Shown here piece after piece: positions 1 through 13,228 of a DNA stretch of 64,000 nt (its first letter is position 1; every line of letters begins with the position of its first letter). A program made the position numbers and the translations under genes. Source of the stretch: Ridgeia piscesae (taxonomy: Eukaryota; Annelida; Polychaeta; Sabellida; Siboglinidae); assembly GCA_025642075.2 (NCBI GenBank), contig JAODUO010000569.1, forward strand, positions 120,001 through 184,000, written 5' to 3'. The notes below the pieces were generated by a model. That model did not search any database and was not told the DNA's origin. It saw nothing but the letters and a program-made list of their open reading frames with translations.

Positions 1-751
1 TTGATGACGAATTAATATCGCGATCGTTGCTAATATGCCGAAGAAAATACTCGTTCTGCAGCCTCATCAATAAGCCGGTTGACGGCGCGCGTCCAGCGGG
101 AACCGTTGCCTGGCGCCGGACATAACCGGACTCGCTCAACGAGATAGCGCCAAACTGGAAACAATCTGTCGCGGCTGTGCGGTTTGAGCGGTGTAGACAG
201 GTCAGGCTGACAAAGGTGGACGCTAGGAGCGCAGTGGGCATAATTTCTGCTACGTATACACATCTACCGACTAACGCCGACTTCAGTTGGCAGTCGGCGT
301 AAAAGCAGTTGGTGCTAAAGGCCGATTAGTTCCGCCGACTGGCGCCGACCTTTGCCAGCATACACCAACCAGCGCACACCTACCGACTAACGCCGACCGT
401 CGGCGCTACGCGTGTCCTTAAAATCTATGATAAATATGCGCGTTTACCCCTTTGGTGTTTACTTGAGATAATTTATTCAGAAGAATGACGCCGTTAACCG
501 AGGAAGGAATTATGAGTTTGGGGCTGGCGATAGTGATAGTGGCATCATTACGATGTCGTCACGGCCGACGTCATCGACTACGAAAAACCAAAACACGGGA
601 TGCGTCCTCGCTTAGCGGCGAGAGAGGCGCAAGGGGCGAAACATTAAGCGAGACTAATAGGAATGGTGCAATATGCTAGTCTAGCGCTGCCGATCGCCAT
701 CGCATAGGCCAAACAGGCTGCTATTTGTCAAAAATAAATAAATAAAAAACT
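1..751. other. intergenic, no gene recognised
   Basis: This stretch is somewhat richer in G+C than the following 2 kb. An 18-bp direct repeat (CTACCGACTAACGCCGAC) occurs at 264-281 and 380-397, with partial copies between. The small reading frames here resemble nothing I know. Confidence 0.5.
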
Positions 752-820
752 CTTCGCCAAATTGGCGAAGTGTTTAGGCGACACTCTGACGTCGTTTGGG
801 CGACACGACAAGTGTCGCCC
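752..820. repeat. pair of perfect short palindromes
   Basis: Two hairpin-forming palindromes lie 27 bp apart: 752-770 (9-bp arms CTTCGCCAA/TTGGCGAAG, 1-nt spacer) and 798-820 (9-bp arms GGGCGACAC/GTGTCGCCC, 5-nt spacer). The GGCGACAC core recurs at 778, 833 (inverted) and 1021, so this may be the end of a small unclassified repeat. Confidence 0.6.
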
Positions 821-2340
821 TAACCCTGATATTTGGTGTCGCCCTAATACTTTAGGTCTACAAAACCAGTTACAAGTTATTAATGAGCAAGAGCACGCAT
901 TCCTAAGCTTGTATTAATACATTTTATTTCTGAAAGTACTGAAATTTAATTATTATAAAGATTTTGCAAATGGAATGTATGTGTAATTAATTATGTTTGT
1001 TTTGATAATCGTATCGGTTAGGCGACACGGCTTATTTGTTTAAATAAAACACAAAATCTTATGTATGTTGTATGTGTCTTTAGCAGGGATGTTCTACAAT
1101 ACAACATATTATCACGTAGATGAACTTATCTTGTAATATACAAACAACTGTTGTGTTATTTCATCAAAACAGCAGAGCAAACGCATTTTTGTGGTTCGCG
1201 TAGTTTGTCATGCGCACTAGCTACAAATTATTCTCCGCCCACTCGGTAAGATCTAAACTTACAGATTCTGTCTCAGTTAACTTCGAGCCACGGGCACACC
1301 GCAAAATTCTCCGCTTACAGGAGGGCCTGGTACGGATATGGAAGTCGGTACGGATAATTAAGTCGCTTTGTTGATAAATTTGACGACTGGCTCATGTCGA
1401 TGGCATGGCCATGGGCGTACTCAACAAAAACGGCGAAGGGCGCATTGCAAATGTGTTCTGTTAGTATTAATTTATCAATTGTTCATCAATTTAATGTGTG
1501 GATATGTCACTTATGTATTCGGTTGATTATTCCATGTACCTTTTAAAGTGTTATTGTAAATAATGTCTATGACAAGGTGGCCAAGTGTTCATATGTCAAA
1601 TTTATGTTGATTATCGTTCACCAGTATTAGTACCCCGAAAATGAGTACCATGGACAGTACCTTTCTTTTCATGAAAAATCTAGACATGATTAATTTGTAT
1701 GTGATAAAATAACTAGTGTCTCATTAGCATAATTAGTATTGGTGTATTACTACAGTTAATCTCCCTGTTGTGTTTCACAATAATAATAGGTGGTGATATT
1801 AAATTTTTTTTTTATCCTGGAGCAAGCAAATCAATGTATGACAATGACGCCAATGTCAATGTCAATGTCAATGACAATGGTTGATAGTTTGTATTTTCTT
1901 CCAGAATTGTCACTATAAACTATCCAAAATGAACATTAATGGTGCTTAAGCTGTTAGCAGTTTAACATTCTCCCACGTGCAATGTTTTGAAAATATTTCA
2001 AGATCTATTAAGGTCTATGATTAAGACAATATAGGTTCATTCCATGCCAAATCAACCAATATCCAGAAATCTTCCCAGGTTACCATCTCCAGTTTTAATG
2101 AAACACATAGCTATATATAATATATATAATATCATTATATAGCTATCTAAATAATCGCTAAATGCAAAATGTTAGTGTTACATTCTAATTAGTTATAAAC
2201 TGCTGAGGTGATTGGCACAGGGGGTGTAGAATAGGAGTCTCAGGGGGTGCTTCTGTTCCTCCACTGTGAGGCGAAGAAACAAGTGGTGCTTGTGATGAAC
2301 AGAGAACCCATGTTGAGCTGGCAACAGACTAGTCTCTCTA
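821..2340. other. AT-rich intergenic, no gene recognised
   Basis: No coding region or RNA gene is evident. A short CAATGT direct repeat occurs near 1850-1880 and a TATATAATA tract near 2110-2140. Confidence 0.5.
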
Positions 2341-2341
2341 A

Positions 2342-2812
<471 letters not shown>

Positions 2813-3260
2813 TATAGAGTTGTCAATGTTATTATACATTGCATAACAGAATGATGCTATGGTGACAAACTTTCTAGATATAGTGTTACTCATCTAATGA
2901 CAGAATAATGTTCTAGTGCCAAATAATTTACAAAACACAATACTAATGGAAACAGATTCTGATCAGCTTGCTAATCTATTAATGAACCAGCCATTGTCAG
3001 TGCATTGTTTACAATTTCCCCGCTGTTCCGTGTTTGTGTCAGCTGAGCAACTGGCAACACCACAAGTCAGTTGGCTGTTCTTACCAGCTCTTTATCATCC
3101 TCTAAAATCACACTACTTCCATCATCATTTTGTTTTCCAATTTTAACTCCACTTCCTTTTTTATGATACTAAAAATATTATTGTGTTCGAAACTGTTTTT
3201 TTAAAGTGTCATGTCATAACATAAGTGTTGGATGTATTCTGTAGGATATTCTCAGTTATT
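2813..3260. other. intergenic, nothing recognised
   Basis: AT-rich sequence with a few short reading frames and no recognisable protein similarity or RNA. Confidence 0.45.
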
Positions 3261-3263
3261 AAC

Positions 3264-3432
3264 AAACACATGCATGTACATACACATATGGAGGCATGCA
3301 AGCACACACATGTACACAAACACACACATACACATGTACATATACATACACATACAAGCACATACACACGCAAGTAAATGCACACACATGTACATCAACA
3401 CACAAACAAACACACACATATATGTAGACATA
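3264..3432. repeat. degenerate CA/TACA microsatellite
   Basis: Imperfect ACACA/TACATA-rich tract with alternating purine-pyrimidine character. Confidence 0.9.
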
Positions 3433-3559
3433 ATCAGTTGTTTGCATTATGTTTTTTTTTCTGGAATAATTTGATTGTGGTGATGTACAGATTCAGCTAC
3501 CTGGTAAATTTCTAACTGTGGCTCCTCAATAGCACCTACCACTGTTTTAGAGGAGTCTC

Positions 3560-3860
3560 TGTGTTACAGGCTATAAAGGTGTCAATGTGTTGCAGGATCT
3601 GTCAGTGTCATGTAGGCTCTGTGTGTCAGTGTTGCAGGCTCAAACAGTGTCACATATTGCTGGTTATAAAAGTGTCACTGTTTTGCAGGCTGTCAAAATG
3701 TCAGTATGTTGCAAGCTCTAACAGTGTCAGTGTGTTGCACACATTACCATTTGTCAGTGTGTTGCAAGCTCTAACAGTGTCAGCAAGTTGCATGCATTAA
3801 CATTTGGCAGTGTGTTACAGGCTTGAACAGTGTCAAAGTGGTGCAAGTTCTAACAAAATG
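3560..3860. repeat. degenerate minisatellite of about 30 bp units
   Basis: Diverged copies of a unit containing GTGTTGCAGGCTCTAACAGT follow one another with a period of about 28-38 bp. The divergence suggests an old array. Confidence 0.8.
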
Positions 3861-5255
3861 AAAAAGTTCTCTGACCTGTTCCCATGGTGATGTGGTCATG
3901 ATGCTGGACCCTATTCTATCAAGGCTTGCTATGCAAGGTTTGCTATGCTGACATATTGCCATGGTTATTAACTATGTTTGCCCATGGCAATAAAAAAACT
4001 GGTATATGTATAAGAGATCATCTTTTTTGCCTTACTTGTAGATATGCCTCAATGATCTGGGACAATGTAAGTGATCTTTTACTCGAGTACTAACCAAGTC
4101 AATGATTAAATTGTTCCTAGTCCATCAGAATGATTCCTGAATAGTTCTGTTGATTAGTTGCACATCTCTCATGCTGGTGAGTAACGTTGAAGTCTGAATG
4201 CGTAATATATATATTGTCCCATTATATTTTTGTGTAATGGGCTTCATTCTACAACCGTTCTTTGAAATAAAAAATTCTTTACAATTTGACAGTCCTAGTA
4301 CTAGTGGGGTTACCAGCTCCTAGGGTTTTTTCATTTACTATTTTATTCTTATGACTACAACATGCATGTTGAAGGTTTATTGCCTGATTATTTGTGTTTA
4401 GTTACATTATTAAGCTCAGAACAAAATTAGCAATTTGAAAGATTCTGCCTGCAACTCATTCAAATTATAAACAGAACATCCAGTTTCAAAATAAAAATGG
4501 ATTGGCAGTAATGCCAAGACAAGCAGAGTTAACCACAATAGTCTTTGATGTTTAACTTTCCCACACATTAGGTTCCCATTACAAATTACTGCTTGACCAA
4601 TTCTGGGCAGAGGAACTGGCATCCTCCCTTTAAGTAAGAAATATTCAAGTTACAAATGCATCTCTCACTAATGGTTCTGTTGTCAGAGAAATTTGTTTGA
4701 GGTGTATACTTGGAAATGACTCATCTCACAGACCAGATATGCAAATAAAATATGAAAACACTTGCTTGTACATGTACACATATATAATTATGTAAATGGT
4801 TGTATTTTTGCCCATTGTTCAACTGGCCATGGGATGAGATATGGTTTGAATAATACAACCAAAGTTATATTGCTAACAACAGTTGTGAGGGACATTGGTT
4901 TTGAAAATGTCAGATATATGAGTCTTTCTGAAAGTTAATGGTTGTGGAGTACTGCTGATACTGGCAAGCAGAGAGATGTTGTTCTCATCGTGCTGGTGCT
5001 TGACTCAAATGTCTTATAGGACTTGCACACTGTATAAACATTCATGTGAAATATGCGATTGTCTTGCAGTTTCTTAATCGTGTTACTTTGCATGTAGGAG
5101 TCATTTGTCACAGAATGGATGACATTGTACAGTGTCTGTTTTATTTACACGTTAAGTGAATTTGTAGAGTCTCAATGGCTAAGTAAGGTTTCACTGTTGC
5201 CCATGTGGTTATACATATGTTAGCTAATGTTGAAAAGCAACTTGATGCGAGATCC
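3861..5255. other. intergenic, nothing recognised
   Basis: No convincing gene, RNA or repeat structure was seen here. The longest frames (under 80 codons) have no recognisable similarity. Confidence 0.45.
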
Positions 5256-5450
5256 AGTGGGTTGTCTATATTTTGGTGGGCTATCTTTATTCTAGTGGAT
5301 TTAATATGTTGGTGGGTTATTTTATTCTGGTGGGCTATGTTTGTTCTGGTGGGCTGTATATATATTTTGGTGGGTTATCTTAATTTTAGTGGGCCATCTG
5401 TATTCTGGTGGGCTAATTTTATTTTGTTGGGCTGTTTTATTTAGTTGACA
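5256..5450. repeat. minisatellite, GGTGGGCTAT-containing units
   Basis: About ten diverged copies of an 18-22 bp unit resembling TTTTATTCTGGTGGGCTAT. The frames across it (Phe/Trp-rich) are repeat translations. Confidence 0.85.
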
Positions 5451-6245
5451 TGTCTTTATTCTGCTGAACCGTCTACTGACATAGTGTTTGTGAGTGGTTA
5501 CAAGTTGTGTGTCCACACTTTGCACAGCATACTTCAAGTTTGCTTTATTGTGACCATATCAACCCTCGATAATATGACCTGTCACAGGTCATTCATTACT
5601 TACTGCAGTTGATGTGACAAGATGGTAGCAACAACATTGTAAGGTGATAAACTATGTCCAGTGTTTTATGTATCGCCTGTGAGCATATTTTCTCTTTATA
5701 TTGTTTATTGCTATAGACTGAGATAATAAAATTCACAGTTTGCTATGTATTTATGTATTAATGGTTAACAATCCAACATCCATGTATACTGATATCTGGG
5801 TGAAAATTAATTTGTGAACAAATAAAACTTGTTTTTCCATGCAAATATCATAACAAAATTCATATCGTTATGCCCATCAACATTGTGTTAACCTAATTAT
5901 TAGATTTTAACTTGCGGTCAACTTAAATTGTATTCCTGATCTATTGATGCTGGTTATGTGCTTTCAGGGATTTTCTCTCACTCCCTCACTCTCCCTCCCT
6001 CTCTCTTTGCTTCTCTCTTCCATTCTCCCTCGCTTCCCTCTCTCTGTTCCTACAAGTGTATATTTTATGTCACATAAAGAAGACATGTTGAAGTGACCAG
6101 AAAGAAACCAGAGAGAAAAATGTTGGCAACTTAACTCAGAAAATTGAAATCTTGACAAGTGTATAAATATGTGTGGCGGCTGCTTGATACCATGTGGGTG
6201 CACCCTGTGACGTCTAATGTACCTATTACATTCTGTGCAATTGTA
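5451..6245. other. intergenic, nothing recognised
   Basis: AT-rich sequence with a CT-rich tract at about 5970-6045. No gene recognised. Confidence 0.45.
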
Positions 6246-6277
6246 GTGCAGGGTTGGTGTGTGTTAGGTTGTGTGTG

Positions 6278-6336
<59 letters not shown>

Positions 6337-6712
6337 TGTGTGTTTGTGTGTGTGTTGTGTGTGTGTTTTTGTTTTGTGTGTTTGTGTGTGTGTTGTTGTG
6401 TGTGTGTGTGTGTGTGTTGTGTGTGTGTTGTGTTGTGTGTGTGTGTTTTGTGTGTGTTGTGTGTGTGTGTTTTGTGTATGTGTATGTATGTTGTGTGGCT
6501 GTGCTGTTGATAATGTGTGTGTGTGACTGTGGTTATGTCTATTAATTATTGTGTGTGTGTTTGTGTGTGGTGGTTGTGTGTGTGTATGTGTATGTGTTTG
6601 TGTGTGTTGTGTGTGTGTGTGTGTTTGTGTGTTGTTGGTGTGTGTGTGTGTGTGTGTGGTGTGTGCGTGGTGCGTGGTGGTGGTGGTGTGTGTGTGCGTG
6701 TGTGTAAAGTAC
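6246..6712. repeat. long (GT)n microsatellite with TTG interruptions
   Basis: About 450 bp of GT repeats interrupted by GTT/GTTTT and a few unique bases. Several reading frames (Cys-Val or Thr-His repeats) are spurious. Confidence 0.97.
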
Positions 6713-7029
6713 AACATTAATGTTATGTTCCATACCCAGAAGTCTAGATCCCATAAACAAATGCATATCTGGACAGCTAGAAGAGTTGGCAGGTGTAGTG
6801 AAGTTATAATTTATACATAGATCAGTTATATATAAAGGTGGAGGGGATTCAAGAATGTATGATCATGGTTTCATTTATATGGATATTTGTTATTTATATG
6901 TAGCATAGTAGTCCAGCCGATATGTGAATGAATTGTGCGTTTTATGATACAAGTGTGAAATTTGGCACAAACGTAGAACACATAAATACAAAAATATTTG
7001 GATATAGGGCCATCTCAAATTTCGCCCGG

Positions 7030-7680
7030 AAAGGCATTGGCGGCCATTTTCTAAGATGGCCGCCGCAAACCTATTTTCTCATATCTTAGTAACTACGTCA
7101 AGTAAATCAGTCCTTTTGGTATTGAAACCTAGATGTTCGTAGTCAGCCATTTCACATGTATTACTTTTGACCTTCTCCGACATTAACATCCGCCATTTTT
7201 AAAGATGGCGGCCGCCAAGACTAATAACCATATATCTCATGACCTACGCGACCTAGAGAGCTACTTTTATGGTCAAAATATAGGTAACTAGACAGCCGAC
7301 TCCATTGTATTAAAATATTTTGTATTTGACCTTTGTCGACCTTCGTATCCGCCATTTCATAAAAATGACGTCCGCTAAAACGAATTTTGTACACACATTT
7401 ACAATGCTTCAGTCAGAACCGCTACATTTGTGTCTAAATGTAAGTTTTTCAAAGTAACGATTTCAAATATGTTACATATGACCTTCTCCAATTTTAATAT
7501 CCGCCATTTTTAAAGATGGCGCCTTTCAATGCCAAACTTCTTCACATCTTGAGAACTAAACCACCTAGAGAGAAAACATTGTCTTTATAATTAAGATTTT
7601 TCGTGCTGCTATTTTAAATATGCTACTTTTGATCCTATCGGACATTCGTATCGGTCTTTTTCAAGATGGCGACTACAAAT
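7030..7680. repeat. left subterminal modules, about 155 bp period
   Basis: Five diverged modules are centred near 7048, 7200, 7360, 7510 and 7660. Each carries the inverted-repeat core CCGCCATTTTTAAAGATGGCGG or a derivative, and most are preceded by GACCTTCTCC. They resemble the modules at the opposite end of the same element in inverse orientation, as expected for subterminal protein-binding arrays. Confidence 0.8.
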
Positions 7681-8039
7681 GGCGGTTATTTTCTATACTG
7701 GCTATCAACAAACGCTATTTACTAGCTAGCCTATATTCACGAGAGGAGTATCAGAAGTCGTTCCCTCTCTTGATGTTTAGAAAAGTTTACGTTAACTCCG
7801 AAACGCCTCACAGTTTTAACTCATTGTTTATTTAATTTTGCGTTGTTTGATTCCATGTTTTGTGATATGTCAACAGAAACATTCAACAGCAGAAACTTAC
7901 TATGTCGTCTGTGACAGTTCAGCATTCCAGTAACACATGTGTGTATGTAACACGATAAGTGTATACACATTGTCCATGACCCAAATGTCCTATGGAAAAC
8001 GTAACAGTTACTAATTACTGGACGTCCTAATGTTTACTG

Positions 8040-10428
8040 TGTCGCACATTAGCTACGAGCACACAGTCCACCACAGTAGCAAAGAGCTGTGCATTGAAGT
8101 CCTGCCTTGAGGCACTTACATAGTCCCATGCATCCCTTCTTGCAACCACAGCGCAGTAGTTCTCGACAAGCTTGTGTCGCTTCAGGAAGAGTTGTCCAAT
8201 ATATTTCCCAACCGCCATTGTCATTCCTGTTCCACCCCCATTCACTTAGAGATGGAAGCTCCGGAGTCGCGATCATCTTCTGTGCCCAACAGTGGCCGGC
8301 TTAGTATGCAGCCCGCTTTGTGTGCTGGAGAAGTGCTGCTTGTGCCGGAGGAAGACCGTCAATAGCTCTACCTTTCTCTGTGAACAGCTGCTTCGTCGCT
8401 CCACTGATAAATTCCTGGCTGCTAGTACGGTCGTACAGCAGGACTACAAATCGTTCCAGTGGACCCAGCCAATTTTCTACGGTCTCCGGGGTAGCAGCCA
8501 AGGCACAGAAAACTGGTGTGACTTCGTCATAGGCATTCCACATGTCCCATGCAGTGCGTTTGCCCCTGCCTCCAAAACATGACACCGTGTCACAACCAGT
8601 GAAGGCATGAAACATTGGCAAAGCAACATAACGATCAGGACCCAGTGCGTCGGCCATCTCGTGGGCCGGTAAATATCGAAACTTCTTTCCAGCACCAAAG
8701 GCAATCCACAGTTCGGCGATGTTGAGGCGCTGAGCTGATGCCACTGCAAGAACAACCATGTCCGTGTCAACTGTTCGAATGGAGGTGGAGTAGGATTCGT
8801 GTGTCCGCTTCTTCATGGGTGCATGGAGCAAGGCCTGACACGTCTCGGGACTGAGTCCACAGCACACCAGTGTGACATGTGCTGATGACTTGTTTGTCGG
8901 TGGCAATGGTTGCTGCACTTGTCGCCAAGAACGAAAACAATTCGATCTTGTTGTCGTTAATGCGAAGAAACTCCTGCCAGTTCCCAGGAATTGTGTTGGA
9001 TGGTTCTACGCGTCGGCGGATACCTTTCCCTCTCCGTGATCGTGTTTCGGCTTTCAAGCTATCTGCGATATATTCATCCCACACAACATCTAGTCTGTTC
9101 ACGTGTTGCAGTTGCGATGTGATGTACGGCAGGAACACTTGGGTCGCGTAATCGGAAAATGTCTTTGCAAAACCCGGTCGAAGCGTGTTAATGATTGCAG
9201 CCCCATCAAGCAGGATGACTTGTACGACAGGAGTGGGGGAAATGTCTTGTGAAGGAACGAGATTTTCCAAGCAGTCGACCAGATCATACTTTGTTCCTGT
9301 CCGCAGTTTCCCCATTTGTGATAAAGCAGGTGGATACGCTTGATTTTCATGTTGAAAGAACTGATCGAGATCACCACTCCGTATTTGCGACGCTATGTAC
9401 AACCTGGAGAACAGAGAACAGTCATTCTTGAGTGATGACCGCTGTAGTTGTGCTCTTGATTTCTCTCGCACTGGTGGCCGGCTGAACAGTGGTAGGTTAT
9501 TTCTATTGATTGGATCTGTAATGGGCTTTGTTTGGTTGACAAGGCGCTCGTTGACGTAGGTGTCATACTGCTCTTGTCCGAGAGATTTGATCTGACGCCA
9601 CGTGTCAATCACAGCTGGATCTGCAAGGTTTCTGCTATCAAGTACAAGCAAATCCTTGCTGTTCTCAGCGAATGGATTTCCCATCTCTTCTATTACATCA
9701 GTTAATGACGTAATATCTCGTCCGAATGTTATCTGTGCATGTTTCGTCTGCTGGTGATGCCGGAAATCTGTTTTGTATCTTCTTGGTTGAAACCTCAAAT
9801 TCTCCAATTAGACGTGCCATTTCAGGGCCAGACACCATCCAACACCGCAGTGCTGCAGGGTTCTCAGTCAGACCCACAGCCCCACCATCACCCTTCACAG
9901 AGGCATTATTCTGTTCATGAGCCTGGTCAATCGCAATACCAGAGAACACGTGTGGTTTTTTTTTGGCATTGCGTAAAGTCTCTCTAACTGGAGGCATGCC
10001 GCAGAAGAAACACATTTTGGTGGAAGGAGGTGCTTCTTCTATAGACCGACGGGTGAACTTCTTGGAAGCAGCTGTATTGTCCTCAATGCGAGAATTCCTC
10101 TTCTCTGCTCGCTCAAGTTTTGTCTTGTTAAATTGTAATCGATAAGAGTCATGCCATTTGGTTTGGTGCTGTCGGAAGGTTGCCACAATGCCCACACCAT
10201 CATCTAAGCTTGATAGGTTGATTGTCTTAGGCAAACAACCAACCTTAATATTGTCAGCGATAGTCTTGTAACCAACCCCCTCCCCTCTGCGTCACGTTTT
10301 GAAGAAGCAGGACAGCGAAGCACCTCCGGTGTGTCCTCCTGACACAGAACGCATTTGTTCCAGTTTGTCGTCAGACATAGTACATTGGATGTTCGAGGCT
10401 GATCCACCACTTTATATACCTTAGCCAT
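8040..10428 (-). pseudogene. broken ORF of an invertebrate TE-associated family with CXC-like C-terminus
   Basis: Five blocks on the minus strand make one ancestral protein: about 10428-10215, 10234-9720, 9807-8780, 8800-8301 and 8276-8049. Frameshifts near 10220, 9750 and 8790 and one in-frame TAA at about 8299 break it. From the N-terminus I see a CVLC zinc-finger-like start, CFFC, the stretch IDQAHEQNN with GGAVGLTENP, then LDGAAIINTLRPG, RRRVEP, IPGNWQEFL, THEEADTR and TVDTDMVVLA. After these come FTGCDTVS, a W/P-rich segment, and a terminal cysteine cluster (CGCKKGC...CKC...CTALC) resembling a tesmin/TSO1 CXC motif. From memory this architecture recurs in many invertebrate predicted proteins, often in many copies. 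The acidic DG/EAD/DTD series could be a PIN/FEN-like nuclease centre, which is inference. The copy is dead. Confidence 0.7.
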
Positions 10429-10744
10429 TCAGATATTATGGCAATTACGCTCTTCTTGTGAAAATAGGGTGTAGAAGGATGTCATAACTCTACGGATTAC
10501 CTGCATTACATTAAAAAGATACCTACATGTTCTATGATTTGTACATTCCGCATTTATATCATCTAACATAACACATATTCAAAAACGAAGCGCGGTTTCC
10601 TTTCTTTTTGGTCATGTGACATCCTCGCAACCACATGATCAGCTGCTAAACCGCCTACCGATCGAAAAAACTATAATATTAATATGTGCTACCACCTATC
10701 ATAATTACTGAAAGTAATAGGACAACATTTAAGGCGAGACGTTG

Positions 10745-10960
10745 TCGTTCCAACGGCCGTCATTTTATAAAATGGTGGGTACGAAGGTCGATGAAGGTCA
10801 AATGCAAAAATGTTCAAATCATTCACATCGGCTGTCCACATACCTTTCCTGTGACAACAACATTACTGCTCCAAGTGACGTAGTTCATGAGATATGGGAA
10901 CATTAGTTTTGGCGACCGCCATCTTTAAAAATGGTGGATTTGAATGGCGTAGAAGGTCAA
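10745..10960. repeat. right subterminal modules of the TIR element
   Basis: Two modules about 160 bp apart (near 10760 and 10925) carry CCGTCATTTTATAAAATGGTGG-like and CCGCCATCTTTAAAAATGGTGG-like cores followed by GAAGGTCAAATG. They are the inverse complement of the left-end modules. Confidence 0.75.
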
Positions 10961-11169
10961 ATGTAACATATTTGAAATCACTGACCCAGATGTTGTATGC
11001 TGTGGTTCCTAAACATCTAGTCTACGTTTCAAAAGTCTTTAGATAGAGGAAATTGATTTTTGGAGGCCAAATATTTTTTTAATTATGTACTCTATGCGTG
11101 TGCCAAATTTCATGCTTGTATCATAAAACGCACAATTCGACCATATTTTGTCACATATCGGCTGCACTA

Positions 11170-11570
11170 TAGAGTAACTAAGAAATTAGATCAAGCGTAA
11201 CATATTACTATTCATTTATATTTATTCTCTAATCTCTGCTGTGAATGTTGATGTGCTATTTACATAAATATTTCCACTCCCTTGGAAGAAAGATTCAAAT
11301 TGACTGAAACACAATTGTCAAAACATTCCATAAATGGCAAAACATTACCTTGTAGATACAAAAAAGATTATTAAACGCATACCATAGTGCCCCACTGCTG
11401 TGTGATAAAACCTTAGTAGCACGAAGCAACATACATATGCACTAAAAAAACGAGCAGCTTCGTGCATATGGACGGTTTCACAAGTTGTCAGCAGATGGTT
11501 TAAGCCAAGTTAATAAAATCCATATTCATAATCTGTGCCATCACTGTCGCATTCACAACGTCATTTACTT
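11170..11570. other. intergenic, nothing recognised
   Basis: AT-rich flank of the TIR element, without recognisable features. Confidence 0.45.
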
Positions 11571-12015
11571 TAGATGTGTTCACCATCTCTCTTTTCAGGT
11601 ACATTCTTCATATCTTTCTCTTCACCAACATTCATAATCTATATATCTCTCTACCTCATTCTCTGGTTCTCTCTCCTATTTATCTCTCTCCCTCGCTCTC
11701 TTCAGCCACGTTCACTGTCACTCTTCAGACATGTAAACTATCCTTGTCTCTTTCTCTCGCTCACTCTCTCGCTCTCACCAGTCACCCTCACCCACTTTAC
11801 TCTCTTCTGTGTTGGACGCAACCTCTCTGTCTTTATGTCTCCCTCTCCCTATCTCTCTCTTTCTTCAGCCACGTTAACCGTCACTTATCAAACATGTAAA
11901 CTATCGCTCTCTCTCACCTTCTCGCTTTTCTCTCCATGCAGCTATGCTCACGTCCTTTATTCTTTTCTGTTGTGGGCGTACCCCACCTCTCTCTCGCTCT
12001 CTTTCTCTTTCTCTA

Positions 12016-12065
<50 letters not shown>

Positions 12066-12402
12066 GCCACACTCACCCATTTTACTATCTTCTGTTGTGG
12101 ACGCCACCTCCCTCCCTTTCTCTCCCACTCTCACTTTCTCTCTTCCGCCACACTCACCCACTTTACTCTATTCTGTTGGGGATACAGCCCCCCTGGGTCT
12201 ATCTTCAGCCACGTTAACCGTCACTATTCAGAAACGTACACTACCACCATCTCTCTATCTCTCTTTCTCTCTCTCTTTCACTGTTTTGCCCTCTCTCTCT
12301 CTCTTCAGCCATGCTCGCCCAATTTACTCTCTTTTGTTGTGGACACCACCTCTCTCTGTCTCTCTTTCTCTCTGTCTCTCTGTCTCTCTGTCTCTCTGTC
12401 TC

Positions 12403-12443
<41 letters not shown>

Positions 12444-12633
12444 TCTGTCTGCTCCTCTCTGTCTGTCTGTCTGTCTGTCTCTCTGTCTGTCTGTCTGTCT
12501 CTCTCTTCTCTCTCTCTCTCTGTCTCTGTCTGTCTCGTCTCTGTCTCTGTCTCTGTCTCTGTCTCTGTCTCTGTCTCTGTCTCTCTCTGTCTCTCTCTGT
12601 CTCTCTCTGTCTCTCTCTGTCTCTCTCTCTGTC

Positions 12634-12724
<91 letters not shown>

Positions 12725-12730
12725 AACTCT
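11571..12730. repeat. CT-rich tandem array: long units plus (CT)n/(TCTG)n
   Basis: Diverged units of roughly 120-240 bp recur, each containing CTTCAGCCACGTT or CAGCCACACTCACCCA, then TTTACTCTCTTCTGTTGTGG and a CT-rich spacer (about 11697, 11864, 11936, 12062, 12146, 12207, 12305). From 12340 the array becomes pure TCTC/TCTG. The 398-residue Ser/Leu-rich frame and the antiparallel Arg/Glu frame across it are translations of the repeat. Confidence 0.9.
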
Positions 12731-13173
12731 CTCCCTGTGTTTTATGCGCACCCAACCAATCATAATATGATGGATCGGAGTCTCCATTTTTCCTATAGCA
12801 ACAGTCTGAAACATGAAGTTTCTTCAGCACATGGTCCACCACTGGGATATGGGCCTTACTTGCACAATTGACTTCTTGCAACTACCATACTTTGATATCG
12901 CTACTGCAGTCCTCAACATATTCTACACTAACCTCAACAAGAGTTATAATTGTTGTACTTAACTTGATGACCTGGTAGAACTGGCCAGTATGATGCTGCC
13001 AGCGAGAAACATGCTATCTGCCTTCTTCTACAGCCCACATGTAGGTCTTACGTCTTATTTATGTGAGTTGGATATTAATCCATCTTTGTTTGGCAACCAA
13101 GATGCACGACATTTACGAAGAAAGAATTCATATTCTTGCTAATGTACATGTACATGTACATGTACATGTACAT

Positions 13174-13228
<55 letters not shown>

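Larger units (their letters stand above)
6909..11169 (-). mobile_element. 4.26-kb TIR element with a degraded multi-block ORF
   Basis: The ends are inverted repeats. Left (from 6909) TAGTCCAGCCGATATGTGA matches the reverse complement of the right end (TAGTGCAGCCGATATGTGA, ending 11169). Similarity continues inwards through ATTGTGCGTTTTATGATAC for about 100 bp. A 3-bp TAG flanks both sides (6906-6908, 11170-11172) and may be a target duplication, but the exact edges are ambiguous. Inside lie subterminal hairpin modules and one minus-strand degraded reading frame. I infer a DNA transposon, or at least a mobile composite. I cannot assign a superfamily because I see no DDE or tyrosine-recombinase motif. 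Confidence 0.75.

Noticed and set aside
8301..10428. Intact gene interpretation of the minus-strand blocks
   Set aside because: Three frame changes and one in-frame stop, with no good splice sites at the breaks, indicate a pseudogene inside a transposon-like element.
11574..12770. 398-codon Ser/Leu-rich frame
   Set aside because: CT-rich tandem repeat translation. No domain, and other frames are equally open.
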